In this document: positions 10,020 to 17,625 of the stretch, piece after piece
Layout: the number at the start of each line of letters is the position of its first letter
How positions within the stretch are numbered: position 1 is the first letter of the stretch
NCBI RefSeq assembly: GCF_000931465.1
Contig: NZ_CP010892.1
Coordinates: 1,240,001 to 1,304,000, forward strand
Direction of reading: 5' to 3'
Source: Pseudomonas sp. MRSN 12121
GTDB lineage: Bacteria; Pseudomonadota; Gammaproteobacteria; Pseudomonadales; Pseudomonadaceae
DNA length: 64,000 bases
Translations under genes and position numbers: made by a program
Notes under the pieces: model-generated
What the model was told of the DNA's origin: nothing
Seen by the model: only the letters and a program-made list of their open reading frames with translations
Databases searched by the model: none

Positions 10020-11264
10020 ATGCACAGATTGAAAGTGCTCGTTCTTGAAGACAATTCGTTCCAGCTGATGGCCTTGCACCAGATGCTCAACGCCAACGGC
10101 GTGTTCAACGTGCTGAACGCCGAAAGCGTGGCCGCCGCCCGGCAATCCCTGGACAGCAAGGGGCCGGTGGATATCGCCATCTGCGATTTGTACCTGGAGC
10201 AGGCCGACGGGCTGGAACTGATCCGCTACCTGGCCGAGCAGCAGCGGGCGAAGGCGCTGATCATTCTCAGCGACGCGCAGGCGGATGTCCGCGAAGGCGC
10301 CGCGGCCATGGCCCGGCAACAGGGCCTGAAGGTGCTGGGGTGCTTGCCCAAGCCGGCCTCGGTGAACCTGGTCAATGAGCTGCTGCGCCTGTACCAGCAG
10401 TGTTTCGAGCCGGGCCCGCAGGCCTTGTCGCTGGCCCAGGTGCGCGAAACCCTGGCGCTGGATGTGTTCCAGCCGCAGCCGCCGACCGCCGAGGAAGGCC
10501 TGGCGGCGGTGCGGCGTTACGGTGTCGCGTATTTCCAGCCGGTGCTCGGCCAGGATGGCGAGGTCCTGGGCGTCGAGGCCCTGGCGCGCTGGCAGCACCC
10601 GGAGCATGGCCTGATGCTGCCCGCCGACTTCCTGCCGGTGATCGAGTCCGCCGGCCTGGAGGAGGCCTTCGCCTGGCTCATGCTGGAGCAGGCCATGCAA
10701 CTGTCGGCCGGCGTGCGCCTGGTGATGGGCCGCTCGCTGGCCATCGCGGTGAACATCCCGGTGGGCCTGCTGGAGCTGGCGAACTTCCCGCGGCAGCTCG
10801 AAGCCCTGCTGCGCCGGTTCGAGGTGCCGGCCCGCCTGTTGACGCTGGAAATCGTCGAGACCACCGAATTGCCGACCGACACCGCCCACGTGGAGGCCCT
10901 GCTGCGCCTGCGCATGATCGGTTGCAAGCTGTCGATCGGCGACTTCGGTACCGGCGGCACCAGCCTGCAGCGCCTGCTGGAGTTGCCATTCACCGAGTTG
11001 AAGATTCCGCCGGCCTTCGTCTGCGGGCTGGCGGCCGACGAGCGCAAGTCGGCGGTGGTGGCGGGGGCCATGAGCATGGCCCGGCGCATGTCGCTGGGGG
11101 TGGTGCTGGCAGGTATCGAGAGCGCCGACGACTACCGGGCGGCCCAGAAGCTGGGTCAGGCGCGCCTGCAAGGCTGTTTCATCGCCGAGCCGATGAGCGC
11201 CGTCGAGGTGCGGCAGTGGATCGCCCTGCGCCTGCGCGACGCCTGCGACCCGGCGCTGGACTGA
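10020..11264 (+). CDS. rocR: REC-EAL response regulator, RocR-like, with degenerate catalytic site
   Basis: The 414-residue product starts at ATG 10020 with GGAGG upstream. An N-terminal receiver (phospho-acceptor Asp in AICDLYLEQADG, Lys in LPKPA) is followed by an EAL domain. As I recall the RocR active-site numbering, all positions align with a constant offset of about 12. E186 (VEALARW), N245, E277, K328, E367 and Q384 are kept. The first Asp of the DDFG motif is G307 (SIGDFGTG), the catalytic Glu of the AEGVE motif is A364 (VVLAGIES), and the Asp of the LKID motif is Pro330. Phosphodiesterase activity is therefore doubtful; it may bind c-di-GMP or act by protein contact. A GGGGCG/CGCCCC hairpin (9942-9956) lies between it and the kinase gene. 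Confidence 0.88.
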   Translation: MHRLKVLVLEDNSFQLMALHQMLNANGVFNVLNAESVAAARQSLDSKGPVDIAICDLYLEQADGLELIRYLAEQQRAKALIILSDAQADVREGAAAMARQQGLKVLGCLPKPASVNLVNELLRLYQQCFEPGPQALSLAQVRETLALDVFQPQPPTAEEGLAAVRRYGVAYFQPVLGQDGEVLGVEALARWQHPEHGLMLPADFLPVIESAGLEEAFAWLMLEQAMQLSAGVRLVMGRSLAIAVNIPVGLLELANFPRQLEALLRRFEVPARLLTLEIVETTELPTDTAHVEALLRLRMIGCKLSIGDFGTGGTSLQRLLELPFTELKIPPAFVCGLAADERKSAVVAGAMSMARRMSLGVVLAGIESADDYRAAQKLGQARLQGCFIAEPMSAVEVRQWIALRLRDACDPALD

Positions 11265-11271
11265 ACCGTGC

Positions 11272-11934
11272 TCAGGCCAGCCCGTGCTCCTGCACGTAGA
11301 TGTACAGCGCCGCGGCGCTGGACAGGCCGAGCTTGCGCATGGCGCTGACCTTCTGGGTGCTGACGGTCTTTTTGCTGCGGCTGAGCCGCTCGGCAATTTC
11401 CCCCACGGTCATCCCGGCCGCCAGCAGGCGGATGACTTCCAGTTCGCGGGGCGACAGTTGCTCCCCCGACAGCAGGCGATCCGGCCCGACTTCGCCCGCC
11501 AGGCTGAGCAATTGCTGGATGGCCTGGGCGATGAATACCTTGTCGCGCCGCACATGGCTGATCGCCGCGGGCAGCTCGTCGGCCAGGCTGGCCTTGCTCA
11601 GCAGGCCCATGACGCCCAGGTCGAGGATCGAGCGGAACAGCCCGGGATTGTTGAGCATGGTCACCACCACTATCGGCAACTGTGGATGGTGCCGGCGTAC
11701 GTGCTCGATCAGGCGCAGCCCGTCGTTCTGCTGTTCCCCCGGCATCATGAAATCGGTGACCAGGACGTCGCAGGGGCAGCGTTGCAGCAGCTCGCCGAGT
11801 TCGGTCGGCGAGCTGGCTTCGCCGACGATCTCCAGGCTGGCGTCGCGCTCCAGGACGGCGCGCAGGCCGATGAGAAAGATCGGGTGATCGTCGGCCAGGA
11901 CGATTCGCAGCTTTTGATTGGACGTCTGGTTCAA
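11272..11934 (-). CDS. rocA1: NarL/BvgA-family response regulator (RocA1-like)
   Basis: The product has an N-terminal receiver (LRIVLADDHPIFLIGLRAVL; phospho-acceptor Asp in DVLVTDFMMPG; Lys in LLSKASL) and a C-terminal LuxR/GerE helix-turn-helix (LSPRELEVIRLLAAGMTVGEIAERLS). It is convergent with the REC-EAL gene, with only 7 bases between stop codons. The most plausible start is TTG 11934, with GGAG 6 bases upstream, giving 220 residues; the frame stays open upstream to 12051 but that part does not look like receiver sequence. It is probably the DNA-binding output of the hybrid kinase. Target promoters are unknown. Confidence 0.87.
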   Translation of the reverse strand: MNQTSNQKLRIVLADDHPIFLIGLRAVLERDASLEIVGEASSPTELGELLQRCPCDVLVTDFMMPGEQQNDGLRLIEHVRRHHPQLPIVVVTMLNNPGLFRSILDLGVMGLLSKASLADELPAAISHVRRDKVFIAQAIQQLLSLAGEVGPDRLLSGEQLSPRELEVIRLLAAGMTVGEIAERLSRSKKTVSTQKVSAMRKLGLSSAAALYIYVQEHGLA

Positions 11935-12321
11935 GGTTCGCTCCGGTGAGAAGGCAGCATTTCGGACAGGCCCGGCAGCCGGGCAACCGTCATCGTTGCG
12001 CCGCCGGGCTTTGCAACCGTTTGGGGAGAGGCTCCATGGCCACCTCCCCATCTGACCTGCGCAAGGCCGCGCTGCAAGAAGTTCGAGGCACGGATAGATT
12101 CACCGGCACCCTGACGTTCGTTGCTGGTTCGAGGTGATGATTCTAGTCTGATCCGGCGTGTTTTTTATCTGTCATGTTTTGCGGGCATGCTGGCTCGACT
12201 CAGGTCGGCAACCCCTGGCGGTTGCGAACTTTCTTCTCTGGGCGATGGTCACTTGGATGTCAGAACGCTACCGGCATTCGTGTATGCGAGCCTTAATTCG
12301 AGCTATTGAGTGGTGATCGAG
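11935..12321. other. Non-coding interval between the NarL-type regulator and the DUF3509 gene
   Basis: I find no convincing gene here. The interval should carry the promoter of the reverse-strand regulator and that of the forward DUF3509 gene. It holds two hairpins: GCCCGGC/GCCGGGC near 11970-11984, and GGGGAG...CTCCCC near 12031-12054. It also holds a GAACTT-type promoter candidate, listed separately. Confidence 0.5.
12226..12253 (+). promoter_or_regulatory. Candidate sigma22 (AlgU/RpoE-type) promoter upstream of the DUF3509 gene
   Basis: GAACTT at 12226-12231 is an exact -35 match to the AlgU consensus. It is followed, after 17 bases, by TCACT at 12249-12253, a partial match to the -10 box (TCTGA/TCCAA type). 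The start codon of the DUF3509 gene lies about 70 bases downstream. The -10 fit is only partial, so this is a suggestion. Confidence 0.35.
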
Positions 12322-12606
12322 ATGGAAAGTATCAGCCTATTGTTGGGTGAAGCTTTGAGCCCGTACCAGGTAACTCTGACCCCGCGCGCGCAGGGCGACT
12401 GCCTGGTGACCCTGAAGAATGCCTTGGGCTCCATAGTGGTCGAGCGCGAGTTCAGCCAGGCCCAGTTGACTGACAAGCGCCAGTTGACCGATGTCGTCGA
12501 CGGTCTGCACCGCGATGTACTGATTGCCGAAGGCCGCCTGGAACCCTGCGTTATCGCGGCCTTGCGCAACGTGGCCCGGGAGAAGGCCTTCGATACCGCG
12601 CGTTGA
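12322..12606 (+). CDS. DUF3509 family protein
   Basis: This small soluble protein of 94 residues (MESISLLLGEALSPYQ...) matches what I recall of DUF3509, a family largely restricted to Pseudomonas with no established function. It has no signal peptide or membrane segment. ATG 12322 is preferred; an upstream in-frame GTG at 12310 would add four residues. It is a single gene followed by a strongly structured 3' region with a terminator. A GAACTT promoter candidate lies upstream, so envelope-stress control is possible. Confidence 0.7.
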   Translation: MESISLLLGEALSPYQVTLTPRAQGDCLVTLKNALGSIVVEREFSQAQLTDKRQLTDVVDGLHRDVLIAEGRLEPCVIAALRNVAREKAFDTAR

Positions 12607-12644
12607 GCGAAATTTTTCGGGAACCTTCGCGATTGGCCACCAGT

Positions 12645-12762
12645 CAGACCCTTTGCAACAGGATCAAGCATTGTGCTCCGGTGCTTGTCGCTTGTTGCAC
12701 GGGTCTGCTCTCAGACCCCGTTTAACCCCGAGCCAGCTCCCCACTGCTCGGGGTTTCTTTTT
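12645..12762 (+). ncRNA. Candidate structured small RNA or 3'UTR element with terminator
   Basis: A long imperfect hairpin is formed by CAGACCC (12645-12651), TGCAACA (12654-12660) and CAAGCA (12665-12670), pairing in order with TGCTTG (12682-12687), TGTTGCA (12693-12699) and GGGTCTG (12701-12707). A second CAGACCC at 12712-12718 repeats the 5' arm and can pair with the same GGGTCTG, so two folds are mutually exclusive. The terminator hairpin follows. The whole starts 38 bases after the DUF3509 stop, so it could be an independent sRNA or a 3'UTR-derived RNA. I do not recognise it as a named RNA. Confidence 0.42.
12724..12762 (+). terminator. Rho-independent terminator after the DUF3509 gene / RNA candidate
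   Basis: The arms AACCCCGAGC (12724-12733) and GCTCGGGGTT (12746-12755) are followed by TTTCTTTTT. The orientation fits the forward transcript; the reverse-strand gene ending at 12776 could use only the hairpin. Confidence 0.85.
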
Positions 12763-12775
12763 GGCGCGGAGTTTG

Positions 12776-13642
12776 TCATTGCGCTGGCGCGTCGCGGAAG
12801 AACGCCCGGGCGTCGCTGCGGTACTGCTCGCGCAGCGAGGGCTCCAGCCATTGCGCATACAGCTCCAGCAACGTGTCCGGGCGCAGTTCGAGCAGCGCCC
12901 GGTTGATGCGCTCCACAGCCTGCCGGCCCTGGACGGTATTCGAGCAGCCGACCTGGATCGACTGATACCTGGGCGTGCCCTGGATCGGATAGAACGCCAG
13001 GTCGTCCGGGTCGATCCCCTGCTGCTGCGCCTGAAAGCGAATTTCCGAGCGATAGCCGAGCAGGGCCCTGAGGCGCCCGTGGCGTTGCATCTGCAGCAGG
13101 TTGCCGATGGCGCTGTTGCCGTAGTGGGCCACCAGCGCCTGGGCGGGCGCCTGCTTGAGCAGGTTGTCGATCTGCTCGCCGTAACTGCGCTCGGCCACCA
13201 CCCCGACGTTGTGCAGGGCACTGCCCAGCAGCGCGCTCAAGTCGATCTGCTCGTCGTGGATGAAGGGCGACAACAGGGGACGGTCCTGGCGCCTGACGGC
13301 CACGCCATTGCTGAGCACGCGAAAGCTGGGGGTGGAAAATGCCAGCCACTGCGCCCGTTGCGGGGTGAACACCAGCGTCGGATCGCAGACGAAAGGCAGT
13401 TCCCGCAACATTTGCATGCCCCGGGCACGGTTGACGTACACCGTCTGGTGGTCGTACTCCGGCAGGCTGGCCATCAGCACGGGCAGGGCCTGGTCGATCA
13501 CTCCGCGGCCTTTTTGCGGGCCTTCGGAAATCGTCATGGGCGGCAGGTCGCGCAACACCCAGATCAACCTGTCCCTGGCCGGGCTGGCCGAGGACCACAG
13601 GCCAAGGGCCAGCAGCAGCGCCAGCAGGCGCGCGCCACGCAT
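12776..13642 (-). CDS. Periplasmic substrate-binding-like protein (SBP_bac_3 type, TIGR02285-like)
   Basis: The 288-residue product starts MRGARLLALLLALGLWSSASPA, a clear signal peptide, so it should be periplasmic. The mature part begins LIWVLRDLPPMTISEGPQKGRGVIDQ, which looks like the small-ligand binding-protein fold found in the TIGR02285 group of pseudomonads. No transporter genes are adjacent, so it may be a stand-alone binding protein or a signalling partner. The next reverse-strand gene upstream is the CoA transferase, 75 bases away. The ligand cannot be inferred. Confidence 0.65.
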   Translation of the reverse strand: MRGARLLALLLALGLWSSASPARDRLIWVLRDLPPMTISEGPQKGRGVIDQALPVLMASLPEYDHQTVYVNRARGMQMLRELPFVCDPTLVFTPQRAQWLAFSTPSFRVLSNGVAVRRQDRPLLSPFIHDEQIDLSALLGSALHNVGVVAERSYGEQIDNLLKQAPAQALVAHYGNSAIGNLLQMQRHGRLRALLGYRSEIRFQAQQQGIDPDDLAFYPIQGTPRYQSIQVGCSNTVQGRQAVERINRALLELRPDTLLELYAQWLEPSLREQYRSDARAFFRDAPAQ

Positions 13643-13717
13643 CACCCGCCGGCCCTCGCCAAGGCCGGCGGATGATCGATTGTTCGCAGGGGCGTGCGCG
13701 GGGAGCCGCGTCCGGGA

Positions 13718-14917
13718 TCAGATGGCGCCGCTGTCACGCAAGGCCTCGATCTGCCGGGGGCTGTAGCCCAACGCGTCCAGTACCTGGGCATTGTGCTCGC
13801 CGAGCGTGGGCCCGACCCACTCCGCCGAACCTGGCGTCTGCGAGAGTTTCGGTACGATGCCCGGCATCTTGAACGGCTTGCCATCCGGCAGCCGGGCCTG
13901 GAGGAACATCTCCCGGGCGAGAAATTGCGGGTCGCTGAACATGTCCTCGGCGCTGAAGATCCGGCTGGCCGGGACCTCGGCCTGGTTCAACAGTTCGAGC
14001 ACGCGCTCCAGCGGCAGCGAGTTGACCCAGCGGTCGATGACTCCGTACAGCTCGTCGCGGCGGCTGTCGCGGCCATCGTTGCTGGCCAGGGCCGGGTCGT
14101 TGGCCAGGTCGTCGCGCCCGATGATCTGCATGAAGCGCTTGAAGATCGCATCGCCGTTGGCGCCGATCTGTACGTGCTTGCCATCGGCGCTGGTGTGGAT
14201 GGAGGAGGGCGTGATGCCGGGCATGATGTTGCCGGTGCGTTCGCGGATGAAGCCGAACACGTCGAACTCCGGGACCATGCTTTCCATCATGGCGAAGATC
14301 GCTTCGTACAACGCCACGTCCACCACCTGGCCCTGGCCGCCGTTGACCTCGCGGTGCCGCAGGGCCATCAGCGCGCCGATCACGCCCCACAGGGCGGCGA
14401 TCGAATCGCCGATGGAAATGCCGGTGCGCACCGGCGGCCGGTCCTCGAACCCGGTGATGTAGCGCAGCCCGCCCATGGATTCGCCGACCGCGCCGAACCC
14501 GGGCTGGTCCTTCATCGGCCCGGTCTGGCCGAAGCCCGACAGGCGCACCATCACCAGCTTGGGGTTCAGGGCGTGCAGGGTGTCCCAACCCAGGCCGAGT
14601 TTTTCCAGGACCCCGGGGCGGAAGTTCTCGATCAGGATGTCGGCGTCGCCCAGCAGCTTCTTCAGCACCTCCAGGCCGTCCGGGTGCTTGAGGTTCAGGG
14701 TCAGGGACTTCTTGTTGCGGGCCTGGACGAACCACCACAGCGACGTGCCTTCATACAGCTTGCGCCATTTGCGCAGCGGATCGCCGCCGTCCGGCGATTC
14801 GACCTTGATCACCTCGGCACCGAATTCGGCGCAGATGCGCGAGGCGAACGGGCCGGCGATCAGGGTGCCGAGTTCGACGACTTTCAGGCCGGCAAGGGGT
14901 TTGGCGGTAAGCGGCAT
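13718..14917 (-). CDS. CaiB/BaiF family CoA-transferase (class III)
   Basis: Class III CoA transferases move CoA between carboxylic acids through an aspartyl-CoA anhydride. The 399-residue product has the family N-terminus (LAGLKVVELGTLIAGPFASR), EVIKVESPDGGDPLRKW, NKKSLTLNLKHPDG, and the IGDSIAALWGV region that carries the expected catalytic Asp. The length is normal for the family. There is no partner decarboxylase next to it, so it is unlikely to be a formyl-CoA transferase dedicated to oxalate; the substrate is unknown. Start ATG 14917 has GGAGAA nearby. Confidence 0.88.
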   Translation of the reverse strand: MPLTAKPLAGLKVVELGTLIAGPFASRICAEFGAEVIKVESPDGGDPLRKWRKLYEGTSLWWFVQARNKKSLTLNLKHPDGLEVLKKLLGDADILIENFRPGVLEKLGLGWDTLHALNPKLVMVRLSGFGQTGPMKDQPGFGAVGESMGGLRYITGFEDRPPVRTGISIGDSIAALWGVIGALMALRHREVNGGQGQVVDVALYEAIFAMMESMVPEFDVFGFIRERTGNIMPGITPSSIHTSADGKHVQIGANGDAIFKRFMQIIGRDDLANDPALASNDGRDSRRDELYGVIDRWVNSLPLERVLELLNQAEVPASRIFSAEDMFSDPQFLAREMFLQARLPDGKPFKMPGIVPKLSQTPGSAEWVGPTLGEHNAQVLDALGYSPRQIEALRDSGAI

Positions 14918-15066
14918 GGAGAATCCTTGTAGGACAAAGACGGGGCGGTAGAGCGTTTTAACATAGGCCGGCGCTCCCTCGCCAAAGGATGATGGCGGCG
15001 GATTCGTGGAATGGCCCGCGCATCGGTTAGACTTGCCGCCTTTCCACGTATCAAGAAGCCCTGTCC

Positions 15067-15609
15067 ATGGCCCAGCCGTCTACCACCTACAAGTTTGAAT
15101 TGAACCTGACTGACCTCGATCGCGGGGTCTATGAGAGCGTCAAGCAAACCATCGCCCGTCATCCGTCGGAAACCGAAGAGCGCATGACGGTGCGTCTGCT
15201 GGCCTACGCCCTCTGGTACAGCGAGCAGCTGTCGTTCGGCCGCGGCCTGTCGGAAGTGGATGAGCCGGCCCTGTGGGAAAAAAGCCTGGACGACCGGGTG
15301 CTGCACTGGATCGAAGTCGGCCAGCCGGATGCCGAGCGCCTGACCTGGTGTTCGCGCCGCACCGAGCGCACCAGCCTCCTGGCCTACGGCAGCCTGCGCG
15401 TGTGGCAGACCCGGGTGGTGGACGCGGTGAAGAACCTGAAGAACCTCAATATCGCCGGCGTGCCCCAGGATGTCCTGGAGATCCTCGCCAAGGACATGCC
15501 GCGCGTCATCAAGTGGGACGTGATGATCAGCGAAGGCACGATCTTCGTCACCGACGATCGCGGCCAGCACGAAGTCCAGCTGGAATGGCTGCTGGGCGAG
15601 CGCGGCTGA
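15067..15609 (+). CDS. YaeQ family protein
   Basis: The 180-residue product (MAQPSTTYKFELNLTDLDRGVYESVKQTIARHPSE) matches YaeQ along its length, including ERMTVRLLAYALWY and a C-terminal part ending HEVQLEWLLGERG. YaeQ proteins have a PD-(D/E)XK nuclease-like fold, but their cellular role is not settled; E. coli YaeQ was first noted as a suppressor affecting RfaH-dependent haemolysin expression. recJ follows 63 bases downstream in the same direction, which makes co-transcription likely. Confidence 0.9.
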   Translation: MAQPSTTYKFELNLTDLDRGVYESVKQTIARHPSETEERMTVRLLAYALWYSEQLSFGRGLSEVDEPALWEKSLDDRVLHWIEVGQPDAERLTWCSRRTERTSLLAYGSLRVWQTRVVDAVKNLKNLNIAGVPQDVLEILAKDMPRVIKWDVMISEGTIFVTDDRGQHEVQLEWLLGERG

Positions 15610-15672
15610 TCGCCTCGCGCCCCGCGCCGTTTCACCGTATTCCCCGTATCGAAGAGAAGCTCCTGCCGCCCC

Positions 15673-17382
15673 ATGCGTATCGAACCCCGTGAGTTGCCCG
15701 CCACCCTGCCATTCCTCGGTGACCTGCCGCCCCTGCTGACTCGCCTGTACGCCGCGCGTGGCGTGCAGTCCGAGGCCGAGCTGGACAAGAGCCTGGCGCG
15801 GCTGATCCCGTTCCAGCAGCTCAAGGGCATCGACGCCGCGGTGGACCTGCTGGTGACGGCGCTGGAGCAGGGCGAGCGCATCCTGATCGTCGGCGATTTC
15901 GATGCCGACGGCGCCACCGCCAGTACCGTGGGGGTGCTCGGCCTGCGCCTGCTGGGCGCGGCCCATGTCGACTACCTGGTGCCGAACCGTTTCGAGTACG
16001 GCTACGGCCTGACCCCGGAAATCGTCGCCGTGGCCCTGCAGCGCCAGCCCCGGCTGCTGATTACCGTGGACAACGGCATCTCCAGCGTCGAAGGCGTGGC
16101 CGCGGCCAAGGCGGCGGGGCTGAAAGTGCTGGTCACCGACCACCACTTGCCGGGCCAGGAACTGCCGGCGGCCGATGCCATCGTTAACCCGAACCAGCCC
16201 GGGTGCGAATTCCCGAGCAAGGCGCTGGCCGGGGTCGGGGTGATTTTCTATGTGCTGATGGCGCTGCGCGCCCGTCTGCGCAGCCTCGGCTGGTACGCAA
16301 GCCGGCCTCAGCCGAATATCGGCGAGCTGCTGGACCTGGTGGCGCTGGGCAGTGTCGCCGACGTGGTGCCGCTGGACGCCAACAACCGCATCCTGGTGCA
16401 CCAGGGGCTGGAGCGGATTCGCGCCGGGCGTGCGCGGCCGGGTATCAGGGCGATCCTTGAAGTGGCCAAGCGCGAGGCGTCGCGCATCACCTCCACCGAC
16501 CTGGGGTTCATCCTCGGCCCGCGACTGAACGCCGCCGGGCGCCTGGACGACATGAGCCTGGGCATCGAATGCCTGCTCAGCCAGGACATGGCCCTGGCCC
16601 GGGAAATGGCCAGCCAGCTGGATGAGCTGAACCAGGACCGCAAATCCATCGAGCAGGGCATGCAGCGCGAGGCCCTGGCCCAGCTCAAGGATCTGCCGGT
16701 GGAGTCGATGCCGTTCGGCCTGTGCCTGTTCGACGCCGACTGGCACCAGGGCGTGATCGGGATTCTTGCCTCGCGCCTGAAGGAGCGCTATCACCGGCCG
16801 ACCATCGCCTTCGCCGACGCCGGCGAGGGCATGCTCAAGGGCTCGGCGCGTTCGGTGCCGGGCTTTCATATCCGCGATGCGCTGGATGCGGTCGCGGCCC
16901 GGCATCCGGAGCTGATCAGCAAGTTCGGCGGCCACGCCATGGCGGCCGGCCTGTCGCTGCCGGAGCAGAATTTCCCGGCCTTCGCCGAAGCCTTCGACGT
17001 CGAGGTCCGTCGCCAGCTGCGCGAGGAAGACCTGACCGGACGCCTGCTGTCGGACGGCACCCTGGCGGTGGAAGAATTCCACCTCGAACTGGCCCGGGCC
17101 CTGCGCCATGCCGGCCCCTGGGGCCAGCACTTCCCCGAGCCACTGTTCCACGGCGTGTTCCAGTTGGTGGAGCAGCGCGTGGTCGGCGAGCGCCACCTCA
17201 AGGTCGTGCTGCGCAGCGAGTGCGGCTCGGTGAAGCTCGACGGCATCGCCTTTGGCATCGACCGCGACATCTGGCCGAACCCGACCATCCGCTGGGTGGA
17301 GCTGGCCTACAAGCTCGACCTCAACGAGTTCCGCGGCCAGGAAACGGTGCAATTGATGATTGCCCATATCGAGCCCCGCTGA
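15673..17382 (+). CDS. recJ: Single-stranded-DNA-specific exonuclease RecJ
   Basis: RecJ degrades single-stranded DNA 5' to 3' in RecF-pathway recombination, mismatch repair and base excision repair. The 569-residue product has the DHH phosphoesterase motifs IVGDFDADGATAS, TVDNGISSVEG and VTDHHLPGQELP (DHH), then the DHHA1 part with LGPRLNAAGRLDDM and SKFGGHAMAAGLSL. The length fits the family. It lies directly after yaeQ. Confidence 0.97.
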   Translation: MRIEPRELPATLPFLGDLPPLLTRLYAARGVQSEAELDKSLARLIPFQQLKGIDAAVDLLVTALEQGERILIVGDFDADGATASTVGVLGLRLLGAAHVDYLVPNRFEYGYGLTPEIVAVALQRQPRLLITVDNGISSVEGVAAAKAAGLKVLVTDHHLPGQELPAADAIVNPNQPGCEFPSKALAGVGVIFYVLMALRARLRSLGWYASRPQPNIGELLDLVALGSVADVVPLDANNRILVHQGLERIRAGRARPGIRAILEVAKREASRITSTDLGFILGPRLNAAGRLDDMSLGIECLLSQDMALAREMASQLDELNQDRKSIEQGMQREALAQLKDLPVESMPFGLCLFDADWHQGVIGILASRLKERYHRPTIAFADAGEGMLKGSARSVPGFHIRDALDAVAARHPELISKFGGHAMAAGLSLPEQNFPAFAEAFDVEVRRQLREEDLTGRLLSDGTLAVEEFHLELARALRHAGPWGQHFPEPLFHGVFQLVEQRVVGERHLKVVLRSECGSVKLDGIAFGIDRDIWPNPTIRWVELAYKLDLNEFRGQETVQLMIAHIEPR

Positions 17383-17397
17383 CGGCCATGGCGCTTC

Positions 17398-17422
17398 TGT
17401 AGGAGCCAGGCTTGCCGGCGAT
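17398..17422. repeat. REP-type element, single copy
   Basis: TGTAGGAGCCAGGCTTGCCGGCGAT at 17398-17422 is one unit of the pseudomonad REP family, 16 bases after recJ. Its expected inverted partner is not intact here. Confidence 0.75.
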
Positions 17423-17571
17423 ACAGGCACCGCGGTGCACCAGGAACGACGCCATCGGGGAACCCTGCCTCCTCGCCCATTGTCGACTAGGCTCTAAGCA
17501 CTGCTTGATTGGCCTTGTGACGTCTTGTCCTTTTCTCCCCGCGGGGGCGGGCGCTGTCCTTATCTAGTCAC

Positions 17572-17586
17572 TCGTCGACTGGTCAA
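17572..17586. promoter_or_regulatory. Possible TetR/NemR-type operator upstream of xenA-like gene
   Basis: The 15-mer TCGTCGACTGGTCAA at 17572-17586 contains GTCGACTGGTC, similar to operators I associate with TetR regulators of reductase genes. It lies about 40 bases before the oxidoreductase start. CTAGTCA just upstream (17564-17570) makes an imperfect direct repeat with CTGGTCA. No TetR gene is adjacent, so this is tentative. Confidence 0.25.
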
Positions 17587-17625
17587 ACAGAACCTGGAGC
17601 CTGACCACTGACCGAGAGGTGCCCC

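Noticed and set aside
11935..12051. Extra N-terminal 39 codons of the NarL-type regulator
   Set aside because: That stretch is Arg/Pro-rich, lacks receiver character and overlaps hairpins; the TTG at 11934 has GGAG at good spacing.
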